Below, piece after piece: positions 35,721-43,799 of a stretch of 64,000 bases of DNA (its first letter is position 1; the number at the start of each line of letters is the position of its first letter). Position numbers and translations under genes: made by a program. Below the pieces are notes generated by a model that searched no databases, had not been told where the DNA came from, and was given only the letters and a program-made list of their open reading frames with translations. Source of the DNA: Homoserinimonas sp. (lineage in GTDB: Bacteria > Actinomycetota > Actinomycetes > Actinomycetales > Microbacteriaceae); NCBI GenBank assembly GCA_023957835.1, contig JAMLGP010000001.1:1109575-1173574 (forward strand), in the 5' to 3' direction.

Positions 35721-36287
35721 ATGCCCAGACCGTCCAACGGGAGTGACCTCCGGGACAACCTCTACCGAATAGACGCCAACGATCCTGACAGCGAACTGAT
35801 TACCCGATCAGGGATTTCGACATCCGAAATTGATCAAGTCAATGTATTAATGTCTGCAATGGCAAGGCTTCGCGAAGCAGAGGACAAGCTCACCAAGGCA
35901 TCGACCCGCTACATGAAATTGAACAAGACTGACATGCGGGCTTTGCATTACTTGATCGTGAGTGAGAATCGCGGCGAGCTGGTCACCGCTGGTGATATCG
36001 CAAATCATCTGGAAATCACTACAGCGTCAACTACCAAGCTCCTGGATCGGCTGGAACACGCCGGCCACATAACACGCGAAGCTCACCCTTCCGATCGCAG
36101 AGCCTTGGTCATTCGAATTACTTCGAGTACTCGTCTTTCGGCGATGAACACCGTCGGGCGCCAACAAGCAAAGCGGTTCAAAGTAGCCGCCGAATTGACC
36201 CCAGAAGAAAGAAGAGTGATTATCGACTTTCTGGAAACAACTGCTCGGGAGCTTTCACTGACGGATGTGGCTTGGGCGCACGAGTGA
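35721..36287 (+). CDS. MarR-family transcriptional regulator
   Basis: 188 residues. A dimerisation helix starts near residue 40. The winged helix spans about 75-140: LVTAGDIANHLEITTASTTKLLDRLEHAGHITRE, then wing HPSDRRALVIRIT. The N-terminal 35 residues are polar. It is divergent from the MMPL transporter with 114 bases between starts, the classic drug-efflux arrangement. Confidence 0.9.
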   Translation: MPRPSNGSDLRDNLYRIDANDPDSELITRSGISTSEIDQVNVLMSAMARLREAEDKLTKASTRYMKLNKTDMRALHYLIVSENRGELVTAGDIANHLEITTASTTKLLDRLEHAGHITREAHPSDRRALVIRITSSTRLSAMNTVGRQQAKRFKVAAELTPEERRVIIDFLETTARELSLTDVAWAHE

Positions 36288-36369
36288 CATCTTAGGTAAG
36301 TTGCACAGCATTTGATAATTCAATGATCTCAGTTCCGAAGATAACTCTTCAGAATCAAGGTATCGGAGC

Positions 36370-37761
36370 TCAGCTACCCGGTTCGCCAGCTACGGCCCTC
36401 CGGATTGCAGCGACAGACTGCGCTACATCCTCGTTGTCGGTGCTCCAATTGCTCACCGAAATGCGCAGGACATCCCGGCCGGCCCATCGGGAGCCGGACA
36501 TCCAGGTCGTGCCGTCGGCTAGTACCCGCTCGGTGATCCGCCTGGTTCGCTCGTCCGAACCAAAGCTCATGCACACTTGAGTGAAAACAACGTCATTGAG
36601 GATTTCGACTCCGGGAAATTGGCCAAGCTCTTTAGCGAAAGTTTGAGCATGGCTGACCAGCCGATCGATGAGCCCGATCACACCGGACCTGCCAAGCGAG
36701 CGAAGCGCCGCCCACACCGGCACTCCGCGGCCGCGGCGAGAGAATTCCGGGACTCTTTCGAGCGGGTCGCCCGGACCGTCTTCATCGTTCAGCAGGTAAC
36801 TCGTCTGGACGCCGAAAACCGATCGGACAGGATCGCGATGGGCCACGATCGCGACTCCGCAGTCGTATGGAACGTTGAGAGTCTTGTGAGCATCCGTAGT
36901 CCAGGAATCGCACTCTTCTATTCCGGCAAGCTGATCCCTGAGGGACGGGCTGGCAGCTGCCCACAGCCCGAAGGCTCCATCGACATGCACCCATGCACCG
37001 TGCTCGTGCGCGATCTTTACGGCCTCGGCGATCGGATCGAAAGCGCCCGAATGCAGGTTGCCAGCCTGAAGGCAAACTATTGTCGGGCCGGAGAACGCGT
37101 CCAGTGCCCTGGCCAGGGCATCCACTTTGATTCGACCCTGCGAGTCCGACTCCACTGCCATCGGCTTGCCGAGTCCGAGGTAGTTGAGTGCGAGATCAAC
37201 CGAAGCGTGTCGATCTGCGCCTCCGACCACGGTAATTCGAGGAGATCCGCTCAATCCTCTTTCGGTTAGATCCCAGCCGGCCTTATCGAGGACGTGCTTT
37301 CGCGCTGCGGCAAGTCCGACGAAATTCGATGTGGTTGCTCCGGTCGTGAAGCCGACCTGTGCGGTCGAAGGCAGGCCGAGTAAATCGAGTATCCATTCGC
37401 CCGCAACTTGCTCTGCGGCCGCGATTGCTGGGGTTGCCCTTCGCATTGCGGCGCTTTGGTCCCACGCGCTCAACAGCCAGTCTGCGGCCATGGATGCCGG
37501 GAGCGTTCCGCCGATTACCCAGCCGAAAAAGCGCCCGGAAGGCATGGCAATGAGTCCGGGCTCAGAAAGCCGAACCAACTCGTCAACCACCGAGGCTGCA
37601 TCGAGAGATTCGCTTTGCAGCGACGTTTCGAAGTCTGCGAGCAACTCATCTGCACTTAACCGCGGCCCGGTCGGGCGATTCGGCAGGGACTTAAGCCAGT
37701 CGACTGCGTGCGCGTGCGCTCGGTCGAGAGCTTCTGAATATTCTTCAAACTGAACTGACAC
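36370..37761 (-). CDS. Pyridoxal-phosphate-dependent decarboxylase (group II, aromatic-amino-acid type)
   Basis: 463 residues of fold type I. PLP Schiff-base Lys293 is in WTTDAHKTLNVPYDCG, Asp261 (VHVDGAFG) binds the pyridine nitrogen, and His185 (GADRHASVDLAL) stacks on the ring. PSGRFFGWVIGG forms the substrate entrance. Family members decarboxylate L-DOPA, tryptophan, glutamate or diaminobutyrate, and some are aldehyde synthases; the substrate cannot be assigned here. It is convergent with the MarR gene. Confidence 0.9.
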   Translation of the reverse strand: MSVQFEEYSEALDRAHAHAVDWLKSLPNRPTGPRLSADELLADFETSLQSESLDAASVVDELVRLSEPGLIAMPSGRFFGWVIGGTLPASMAADWLLSAWDQSAAMRRATPAIAAAEQVAGEWILDLLGLPSTAQVGFTTGATTSNFVGLAAARKHVLDKAGWDLTERGLSGSPRITVVGGADRHASVDLALNYLGLGKPMAVESDSQGRIKVDALARALDAFSGPTIVCLQAGNLHSGAFDPIAEAVKIAHEHGAWVHVDGAFGLWAAASPSLRDQLAGIEECDSWTTDAHKTLNVPYDCGVAIVAHRDPVRSVFGVQTSYLLNDEDGPGDPLERVPEFSRRGRGVPVWAALRSLGRSGVIGLIDRLVSHAQTFAKELGQFPGVEILNDVVFTQVCMSFGSDERTRRITERVLADGTTWMSGSRWAGRDVLRISVSNWSTDNEDVAQSVAAIRRAVAGEPGS

Positions 37762-37921
37762 TTGCAGACTCTACTCGGGTCCAGGTCTGCGAAACAGTCC
37801 GGTCACGTGGTCTTGATTGATTCAAAAAATCGAATAAAGCACCCCGGAATGGGGAGTCGCGTTAAACGATTAATACTCACTAGACTAATTCAAGTTCAAA
37901 TCTGGATTCTGGAGAACTCCC

Positions 37922-39280
37922 ATGGAAAAGACTTACCCCGCAAAGTCGCTTGCGTCTCGAATTGCGACTCTGGCAGTCACTGCCGCAACTGTCGGCGCAT
38001 TCACGGTGCTCGGTGCAAGCCCTGCATTTGCAGCCACTTCAACGGTCTGCGCTTCGGGCTGCGACTACACCACGATTCAGGATGCGGTCAACGGAGCGAG
38101 CGCTGGCGACACGATCGACATCCAGGCTGGCACCTACAACGAATCGGTGACCATCGATAAGTCTCTGACCCTCAAGGGCCCAAACTCGACTACCTCCCCG
38201 AACACAAGCAACCCGCTGACCGCAAATAGTGCGCGAGTCGCTGAAGCAATCATCGCGCCACCCATCGGCGACAATATCAATGCGCTTAACCTCACGTCGA
38301 CGGCAGTCGATGTCACGGTAACCGGCCTCACAATTGACCTGACTGGCGCGGTCTATGTTGCCAGTGGCCAAAGGTTCCTGAACGACACGAGCGCTGCCGG
38401 CAACGGCTCGCTGACCCTGACGAAGAACATCTTCCACGGCAACAGTGGAGATGGTGCCCTCGAGGGCAACCACGTCTACAAGACGCAGACCGGCAACTCG
38501 ACGATCGTCGTGGACGACAACCGTTTCACAGACGGTGGGGTCAGTAACGGCATGTTCTTCAACAATGCCTCAACAAACGCAGTCATGACCCTAACGATCA
38601 CCAACAACGTTTGGCTGGACAATGCTTACACCGCAGGCAACTTCAGTTCAGACAATGGAACAAAGATCGTTGGAAACATCACCAATAACTGGCTCGGCAA
38701 CTCAACCCCGGGAACCGGCGGCGTCGACAATTACGACACCAGAGGAGCCGGATTCCTGTTTGCGGGAACTTACGACGGCCTCAATGTGAAGAACAACACC
38801 TTCAAGGACGTTGAGGATGTTGCAATCTACTTCTGGAGCGGATTCAACGGTGTGCTCAACGTGACCGACAACGTGATCGACGGATACAGCAACGTTTCCG
38901 GGAGGGCGGCAGTACTGACGCGGCCAGGTAACCCGCTCTCAGACGTGTCGGATGTAGTCTTCACCAACAACTCGATCACTGGTCCCACCGCAGGCTCTCT
39001 GGCAGTGCTGAATCAAAGCAACACCGGCATCCTTGACGCTCGTGGCAACTGGTGGGGATCCGCCACACCCGACTTCGACGCCCTAGTCAACATTCCAGAT
39101 ATCGGACACCCGAGCGGATTCACCGTGCTCGTAGACCCGGCACTGACAAGTTGGGGCCAGTCAGGTCTGGCAGACACCGGCGCACCATTTGCGGCTGAGA
39201 TCGCAGGATTGTCGGTCTTCCTTCTGCTGGCTGGTGGCGGCATCCTGCTCTTCACCCGCAGGCGCCTCCAGCGCAACTGA
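37922..39280 (+). CDS. Secreted right-handed beta-helix surface protein with LAxTG sorting signal
   Basis: 452 residues. A signal peptide ends AFAA (about residue 39). The mature part begins TVCASGCDYTTIQDAVNGAS, the usual first coil of pectate-lyase-like beta-helices, with repeated NN and IxNN turns. The C-terminus is GLADTG (Leu416-Gly420), then a hydrophobic helix and RRRLQRN. LADTG fits the LAxTG motif used by class E sortases in high-GC Gram-positives, so it is probably wall-anchored. The ligand may be polysaccharide; no catalytic lyase residues could be assigned. GGAGAA precedes the ATG. A 13-bp hairpin follows. Confidence 0.88.
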   Translation: MEKTYPAKSLASRIATLAVTAATVGAFTVLGASPAFAATSTVCASGCDYTTIQDAVNGASAGDTIDIQAGTYNESVTIDKSLTLKGPNSTTSPNTSNPLTANSARVAEAIIAPPIGDNINALNLTSTAVDVTVTGLTIDLTGAVYVASGQRFLNDTSAAGNGSLTLTKNIFHGNSGDGALEGNHVYKTQTGNSTIVVDDNRFTDGGVSNGMFFNNASTNAVMTLTITNNVWLDNAYTAGNFSSDNGTKIVGNITNNWLGNSTPGTGGVDNYDTRGAGFLFAGTYDGLNVKNNTFKDVEDVAIYFWSGFNGVLNVTDNVIDGYSNVSGRAAVLTRPGNPLSDVSDVVFTNNSITGPTAGSLAVLNQSNTGILDARGNWWGSATPDFDALVNIPDIGHPSGFTVLVDPALTSWGQSGLADTGAPFAAEIAGLSVFLLLAGGGILLFTRRRLQRN

Positions 39281-39301
39281 CGCAACTACCCAATCAGCAA
39301 T

Positions 39302-39332
39302 AGTGCCCGGCAAGCTCAACTTGCCGGGCACT
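39302..39332 (+). terminator. Rho-independent-type terminator
   Basis: Perfect 13-bp stem (AGTGCCCGGCAAG and its complement) with loop CTCAA, 21 bases after the beta-helix gene. Only a short pyrimidine tail (TCTATACC) follows. Confidence 0.8.
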
Positions 39333-39352
39333 TCTATACCTAGGGTTAAAGG

Positions 39353-39637
39353 GTGACCAAAACAGAGGAAGAGATCGAGCAGCGCGAAGAAACCGCGCTC
39401 GATCAGCCGTGGGTCACGATCGTCCACAATGATCCGGTCAACCTCATGTCCTATGTCTCCTACGTTTTTCGCAGTTACTTCGGCTACCCGCCGGCGGAGG
39501 CCGAGCGGCTCATGCTCCAGGTACACCTCACCGGCCGTGCCGTGGTCGCGACCGGGCCGCGCGAAGAAATGGAGGCGCACGCCGAAGCGATGCACGATTT
39601 CGGACTGTGGGCCACGGTTTCAAGGGCCGGATTTTGA
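39353..39637 (+). CDS. clpS: ATP-dependent Clp protease adaptor ClpS
   Basis: 94 residues from a GTG. ClpS delivers N-degron substrates to ClpA/ClpC-ClpP. The core reads PWVTIVHNDPVNLMSYVSYVF, with the HNDPVN loop that lines the N-end-residue pocket, and later MLQVHLTGRAVVATG. The 17-residue N-terminal extension is acidic and polar, as needed for substrate delivery. Its stop overlaps the TTG of the DUF2017 gene, the standard actinobacterial order. Confidence 0.96.
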   Translation: MTKTEEEIEQREETALDQPWVTIVHNDPVNLMSYVSYVFRSYFGYPPAEAERLMLQVHLTGRAVVATGPREEMEAHAEAMHDFGLWATVSRAGF

Positions 39638-40119
39638 AAGGTTTCAGTCGCGACCGCTCCGGCAAGCTAAGGGCGAGCATTGATCGGGATGAGGCGCTGC
39701 TGCTGCAGAGTCTCGCCGGCCAGCTGATCGATCTTCTTCAACACGGTCGGGCGGCAGATACCGCGATCCAGCGGCTTTTTCCGGACGTGTATCCGGATGA
39801 CGAGGCGGCTTCCGCAGAATTCAAGCGACTCACTCTCGGCGGGCTTCGAGACCGCAAGATTCTCAACGCCGAGTCGATCATGAGTTCGCTGTCTGCCGCG
39901 GTGGAGACCGGCGAACTCGAACTGGATGGCGACCAGATTCAGTCCTGGCTGCGAGGCCTCACCGACATCCGACTCACTCTCGCTGACCGGCTCGGGATCG
40001 TCTCGGATGACCAGGAACCACTCGACGGCGAACCGATGCAGGGGCTCTACGACTGGCTCGGGTTCCTGCAGAACTCGCTCGTGGAGGCTCTGGATTCAAG
40101 CCCGAGGGGTCGACAATGA
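39634..40119 (+). CDS. DUF2017 family protein
   Basis: 161 residues from the TTG at 39634, which overlaps the clpS stop (TTGA) and has AAGGG nine bases upstream. It begins MKGFSRDRSGKLRASIDRDEALLLQSLAGQL and continues mainly helical, with EFKRLTLGGLRDRKILNAE and YDWLGFLQNSLVEAL. DUF2017 proteins always sit next to clpS and a small metallopeptidase in actinobacteria; their role is unknown and may concern N-end-rule proteolysis. Confidence 0.88.
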   Translation: MKGFSRDRSGKLRASIDRDEALLLQSLAGQLIDLLQHGRAADTAIQRLFPDVYPDDEAASAEFKRLTLGGLRDRKILNAESIMSSLSAAVETGELELDGDQIQSWLRGLTDIRLTLADRLGIVSDDQEPLDGEPMQGLYDWLGFLQNSLVEALDSSPRGRQ

Positions 40120-40200
40120 CACGGTCAGAGTGCAACCGGGAGCGGAAGGTGTGCGGCTGGATGCGGAGAACTTGCGGCGGCAAGCGAGAGTCGGCTATTC

Positions 40201-40557
40201 GTGGCTGAGCTTTGGATCGACTCTGAGGAATTCGAGAAACTCGTGACCGACGAACTCGACCTGTTGCCCGACGAAATGGTGGATGGGCTCGACAATGTGA
40301 TTTTCGTCGTCGAGGATCGGCCGGAGGACGGCGGCCTCGACTTGCTCGGGCTGTACGAGGGGATCAGTGTGACCGAGCGCGACCAGTATGGCTTTGGCGA
40401 GTTGCCAGATCGGATTGTGCTGTATCGAGAGCCGCTGCTCGAAGCGTGCACGAGCCTCGATGAGTTGCGCGATCAGATTCACGTAACCCTCGTGCATGAA
40501 ATCGGCCACTACTACGGAATCGACGATTCGAGGCTGCATGACTTGGGTTGGGAGTAA
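40201..40557 (+). CDS. Zinicin-like small metallopeptidase
   Basis: 118 residues. The zinc motif HEIGHYYGIDD gives His99, Glu100, His103 and Asp109. The preceding strand reads IVLYREPLLEACTSLDEL. This is the DUF1025/zinicin family that follows DUF2017 in actinobacteria. It starts at the GTG at 40201; the ribosome site is weak and a 30-codon frame from 40116 overlaps the start. Substrate unknown. Confidence 0.88.
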   Translation: MAELWIDSEEFEKLVTDELDLLPDEMVDGLDNVIFVVEDRPEDGGLDLLGLYEGISVTERDQYGFGELPDRIVLYREPLLEACTSLDELRDQIHVTLVHEIGHYYGIDDSRLHDLGWE

Positions 40558-40651
40558 CCAAAATCTCGTCGAACGAAACACGCAAAACCTCTACGATTTC
40601 GACCATAATTTCCTAGTCAATAGATGCTTTTTCTCTATTTGAGGAGAAATC

Positions 40652-41257
40652 ATGAAAATTCGCAATTACTCAGTTTTAGGTTTTGCACTCGTTGCAGTGA
40701 CAACCCTCTCAGGTTGCCAGTCTTCTCCCAGTCCTGCTGGCCCGGATCAGAATTCCGGCGGAACTGCATCTGGGCACTCCGATACCGCCTGCCTCAGCGA
40801 GTCAGAGTGGAGTCTCGATATCAACGATATGGCGCAGCAGATCCTTGCCCAGTTGCAGGCTTCGGGCAACCCGACCGACTCCGCGGTGGCGAGCGGTAGT
40901 CAGAAGATCTTCTTCAACCAGGCTGGAACCATGGGGAGCACAACTGATCTCACCTACACCTTTCACTCCACCCTCAGCAATGGCCTCGACATGACGATGA
41001 TTGAAACCCAATCTGGCCCTGCAAACAGCGATTGGGCCTGGATTGACGATACGAACGTAGTCGACTTTGAAGACTGGGTCAGCAATGTCCAGATCACAAC
41101 TAGTTTCGAGATCGGTGGAAAGTCAGCGTCCTCCGGCATTACGTTACCTACTGGAGGCACTGACGGGGCGAATATGACCGTACTCTGTTCGGCAAACGCT
41201 CTAACCACAACCTCCGAGGGTTCACCGTTCACCATGCATTGGAGTAAGGACGGGTAG
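40652..41257 (+). CDS. Lipoprotein, paralogue of the one at 31027
   Basis: 201 residues behind TGAGGAGAAATC. The signal peptide ends LSGC (Cys22). Mature domain: ACLSESEWSLDINDM ... NVVDFEDWVSNVQ ... MTVLCSANALTTTSEGSPFTMHW. These blocks align with the 31027-31602 lipoprotein in order and spacing, including the two outer Cys residues and the PF-x3-WH end. No function known. It is monocistronic by position and converges with ecfT. Confidence 0.82.
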   Translation: MKIRNYSVLGFALVAVTTLSGCQSSPSPAGPDQNSGGTASGHSDTACLSESEWSLDINDMAQQILAQLQASGNPTDSAVASGSQKIFFNQAGTMGSTTDLTYTFHSTLSNGLDMTMIETQSGPANSDWAWIDDTNVVDFEDWVSNVQITTSFEIGGKSASSGITLPTGGTDGANMTVLCSANALTTTSEGSPFTMHWSKDG

Positions 41258-41294
41258 GCGGTTTTTCGGAATCACCTGACCGGCTGAGTTCGGT

Positions 41295-42074
41295 TCAGCC
41301 GACGATGAAGTTCCAGTGGCCGGTGCCGACAGCGGCTGCGATTGCGATCAGGCCGATCGCGAGGCCGACGAGCAGAACAAGCCACTCGCGCCATCCGAAT
41401 TTCGACTCCCTCGCCCAGGTCCGTTGAATCGGGCCGCCGAAGCCCCGAGCCTCCATCGCGGTCGCGAGCCTGCTCCCCCGCCTAATCGCCAGGACCAGGA
41501 GCGCGAAGACCATTCCGGGGATGCGGCGCAGACGCCCCCGATCGCCGACGCCTCTTGCGCGGCGAGCGAGCTCCAGGAACCGCCAGTCTTCAATGAAGAG
41601 GCCGACGAGCCTGAACCCCGCGAGAGCTCCCAGCACGAAGCGGCTGGGCAGATGCCAGACCTGCGCGAGCCCGTCGGCGAGGTCGGTCGGGTCGATCGTG
41701 ATGAAGAGTACGACCGCGGGCAGCCCTATCGCCAGCACTCGAAGAGCGGTCGCGATCGCTAGATCGATCGAACCGTCGCTGACTCGAATCGCGAGCCACT
41801 CCCAATACACGGTTCCGGAGGCGCGCCCATAAAGCAGAATCGTGAGCCCTGTCAGCGGGGCAGCAATCCAAACCGCGGCAGTGCGAATCCAAAATACTTT
41901 GGGTCGGATGCCCAGAAAAGGCACGAGAACAAGCTCGAGCACGAGCGCGGTCCCCGCCGAGACCCAGTCCACCGTAAGAATGAGGCAGGCGGCCAGCAGT
42001 AGTGCAGAGCCGAGCTTCGCGACCGGGTTGACCTTGCCAAACACGCCAGTCACAGCCGGGGTTACGATGTTCAC
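41295..42074 (-). CDS. ecfT: ECF transporter T component (YkoC-like)
   Basis: 259 residues from the GTG at 42072-42074. The frame is open upstream only by reading the 45-bp tandem repeat. Five or six membrane segments surround two cytoplasmic coupling motifs, here near ELARRARGVG and TAMEARGFGG, which dock on the ATPases. This T unit couples the ykoE S component to the fused ATPase. Its GTG overlaps the stop of the small repeat frame at 42071-42244 (GTGA). A 7-bp hairpin (41281-41301) spans its stop. Confidence 0.92.
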   Translation of the reverse strand: MNIVTPAVTGVFGKVNPVAKLGSALLLAACLILTVDWVSAGTALVLELVLVPFLGIRPKVFWIRTAAVWIAAPLTGLTILLYGRASGTVYWEWLAIRVSDGSIDLAIATALRVLAIGLPAVVLFITIDPTDLADGLAQVWHLPSRFVLGALAGFRLVGLFIEDWRFLELARRARGVGDRGRLRRIPGMVFALLVLAIRRGSRLATAMEARGFGGPIQRTWARESKFGWREWLVLLVGLAIGLIAIAAAVGTGHWNFIVG

Positions 42075-42244
42075 GATCGCACCTCGAAGTCGATCACGAC
42101 GACCTTCATAGCCGCTCCTCGTGTTCGGCGCGTGGCCGCTGTGCCCGCGTTCACAGCCGCACCTCGCTGTCGGCGCGTGGCCGCGGTGCCCGCGTTCACA
42201 GTCGCACCTCGCTGTCGGCGCGTGGCCGCTGTGCCCGCGTTCAC
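42071..42244 (-). CDS. 57-codon repeat-built reading frame bridging ykoD and ecfT
   Basis: Starts at a GTG overlapping the ykoD stop (GTGA at 42244-42241) and ends at a TGA overlapping the ecfT start (GTGA at 42074-42071). It consists of three 15-residue repeats of the type NAGTAATRRQRGATV, followed by MKVVVIDFEVRS. An internal ATG at 42109 has a near-ideal GAGGAG five bases upstream. The frame is preserved because the repeat unit is 45 bp. Whether a stable protein is made is unknown. It may simply carry ribosomes from ykoD to ecfT by translational coupling. Confidence 0.45.
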   Translation of the reverse strand: MNAGTAATRRQRGATVNAGTAATRRQRGAAVNAGTAATRRTRGAAMKVVVIDFEVRS

Positions 42245-42265
42245 AGTCGCACCTCGCTGTCGGCG
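42106..42265 (-). repeat. 45-bp tandem repeat at the ykoD-ecfT junction
   Basis: Units at 42241-42265 (the native end of ykoD, partial), 42196-42240 and 42151-42195 are nearly identical. A degenerate unit lies at 42106-42150. Each unit recreates the last codons of ykoD (ADSEVRL plus stop) in the ykoD frame and a GTGA start/stop overlap. It arose by tandem duplication of the 3' end of ykoD. Confidence 0.92.
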
Positions 42266-43797
42266 AGCGCTTCCACGAGCAGTTGATCATGGGTCGCTGT
42301 GACTATCGCGCTACCTTGCGCCGCGAGCCCTCCGAGAATTGCGACAAGTTCCGCCCAGGTGCGGGCATCCTGCCCGAAAGTCGGTTCGTCAAGTACCAGT
42401 ACCCGGGGTGCTGTTGCCAGGACTGTCGCAACGCTCAGTCGACGTTTTTCTCCGCCGGAGAGGGTAAACGGATTCGCAGCCGCGAGAGCTTCCAGCCGCA
42501 GTCTTGCAAGCAACTCGTCAACGCGACGACCCACTTCGGCGTCCTCGAGTTTCAGCGCTCGCGGGCCGACAGCAAGTTCCTCGCGAACAGTCCGGGCCAG
42601 AAATTGGTGCTCCGGCTCCTGGAAGACGGTTCCGATTCGGGTAAGCAGATTGCGCGAGCGCCAGTCGATCGGGTAAGCGGTGTTTCTGCCGCGCCTGCTG
42701 TGCCCGAGGTTTCTGCTGGACCTGCCGCGTAATGCGCCGCTACCAGGCTCACCGCGCAGCCTGCTCTCGCCACCGAGTTCGCCGCGCAACTCCAGGCTCG
42801 CAACCACTTCCCCGCCGATGGGCGGCAGGAGCCCGGCGAGAGTGAGCGCAAGAGTTGTCTTACCTGACCCGTTCGAACCGGTTAGAGCAGTTATGGTTCC
42901 GGCCGAAACATCGAACCCGAGCCCCTCGCGCACAAAGCCTGGCGTCGGTTGCCCAAGTTCCCGGCGGCCGACCGTCAGATCCAGTGCCGAGAGAAAAACC
43001 GGGCCGGGGCCTCCGCGTTGCGCAAGCACTGGCGGTCGCGCTCCGGGCAACCAGACCCCCGCATCGGCAAGCTCAGTTGCCTGCTTGGCGAGCACGACAT
43101 CCGGAGCCCCATCCGCCAGCAGCACGCCTTCGGGCGAGAGCGCAATCACCCGATCGACGATCGGCAGCCACACGTCAACCCGATGCTCGACCACCACGAG
43201 ACTCGAGTGCGTGCGCTCGATGACTCGGGCCACGGCATCCCGAACTGCGAGCACCCCTTCGGGATCGAGATTCGCTGTCGGCTCATCGAGCAGGAGCAGG
43301 CCCGGCCTCATCGCGAGCGTACCGGCAAGCGCAAGCCGCTGCTTCTGCCCGCCGGAGAGCTTTGCGGTGGGCCAGTTCAGCGGCAGTTCGAGACCGACCG
43401 CTTCGAGAGCCTCGGGCACGCGACGCCAGATCTCTTCGCGAGGTACCCCGAGGTTCTCGCAGCCGAAGGCAACGTCATCGCCGACCCGTGCCAAAATCAC
43501 CTGGCTGTCGGGGTCCTGCAGCACGAGCCCTGCACGACCTCGCGCCTGAACTGCGGGCAACCCGTCGATGAGCAGTTCGCCTTCCGACTCCCCCTCCTCG
43601 CTGCCGCCGAGCACTCCGGCGAGGGCCTGGAGCAAAGTGGACTTTCCAGAGCCGGATGCCCCAAGCAGCAACACCCGCTCCCCCGGCTCTATCTCCAGGT
43701 CAAGATCCCGAAGCGCCCAGCGTTTTCGCGAGGCATGCCGCCAGCCCCAGCCGCGCGCACTTACGCGCGCAGCCGGAACCGACTGTGCTGCGGCCAT
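42241..43797 (-). CDS. ykoD: Fused ECF transporter ATPase (YkoD-like, two ABC domains)
   Basis: 518 residues. First ABC: Walker A GASGSGKST (about residues 46-54), signature LSGGQKQRLAL, Walker B LLLLDEPTANLD. Second ABC: Walker A GSNGSGKTT, signature LSGGEKRRLSV, Walker B VLVLDEPTFGQD. A Gly/Arg/Ser-rich insertion of about 35 residues follows LELRGELGG in the second domain. It powers uptake of the thiamine precursor HMP, by analogy with Bacillus YkoEDC. It begins two bases after the ykoE stop, and its 3' end is tandemly duplicated. Confidence 0.93.
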   Translation of the reverse strand: MAAAQSVPAARVSARGWGWRHASRKRWALRDLDLEIEPGERVLLLGASGSGKSTLLQALAGVLGGSEEGESEGELLIDGLPAVQARGRAGLVLQDPDSQVILARVGDDVAFGCENLGVPREEIWRRVPEALEAVGLELPLNWPTAKLSGGQKQRLALAGTLAMRPGLLLLDEPTANLDPEGVLAVRDAVARVIERTHSSLVVVEHRVDVWLPIVDRVIALSPEGVLLADGAPDVVLAKQATELADAGVWLPGARPPVLAQRGGPGPVFLSALDLTVGRRELGQPTPGFVREGLGFDVSAGTITALTGSNGSGKTTLALTLAGLLPPIGGEVVASLELRGELGGESRLRGEPGSGALRGRSSRNLGHSRRGRNTAYPIDWRSRNLLTRIGTVFQEPEHQFLARTVREELAVGPRALKLEDAEVGRRVDELLARLRLEALAAANPFTLSGGEKRRLSVATVLATAPRVLVLDEPTFGQDARTWAELVAILGGLAAQGSAIVTATHDQLLVEALADSEVRL

Positions 43798-43799
43798 CT

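Noticed and set aside
33184..36300. Integrated element attached at tRNA-His
   Set aside because: No integrase and no duplicated tRNA 3' end was found on the far side.
42106..42265. CRISPR-like array
   Set aside because: The 45-bp units are directly tandem without spacers and match the end of ykoD.
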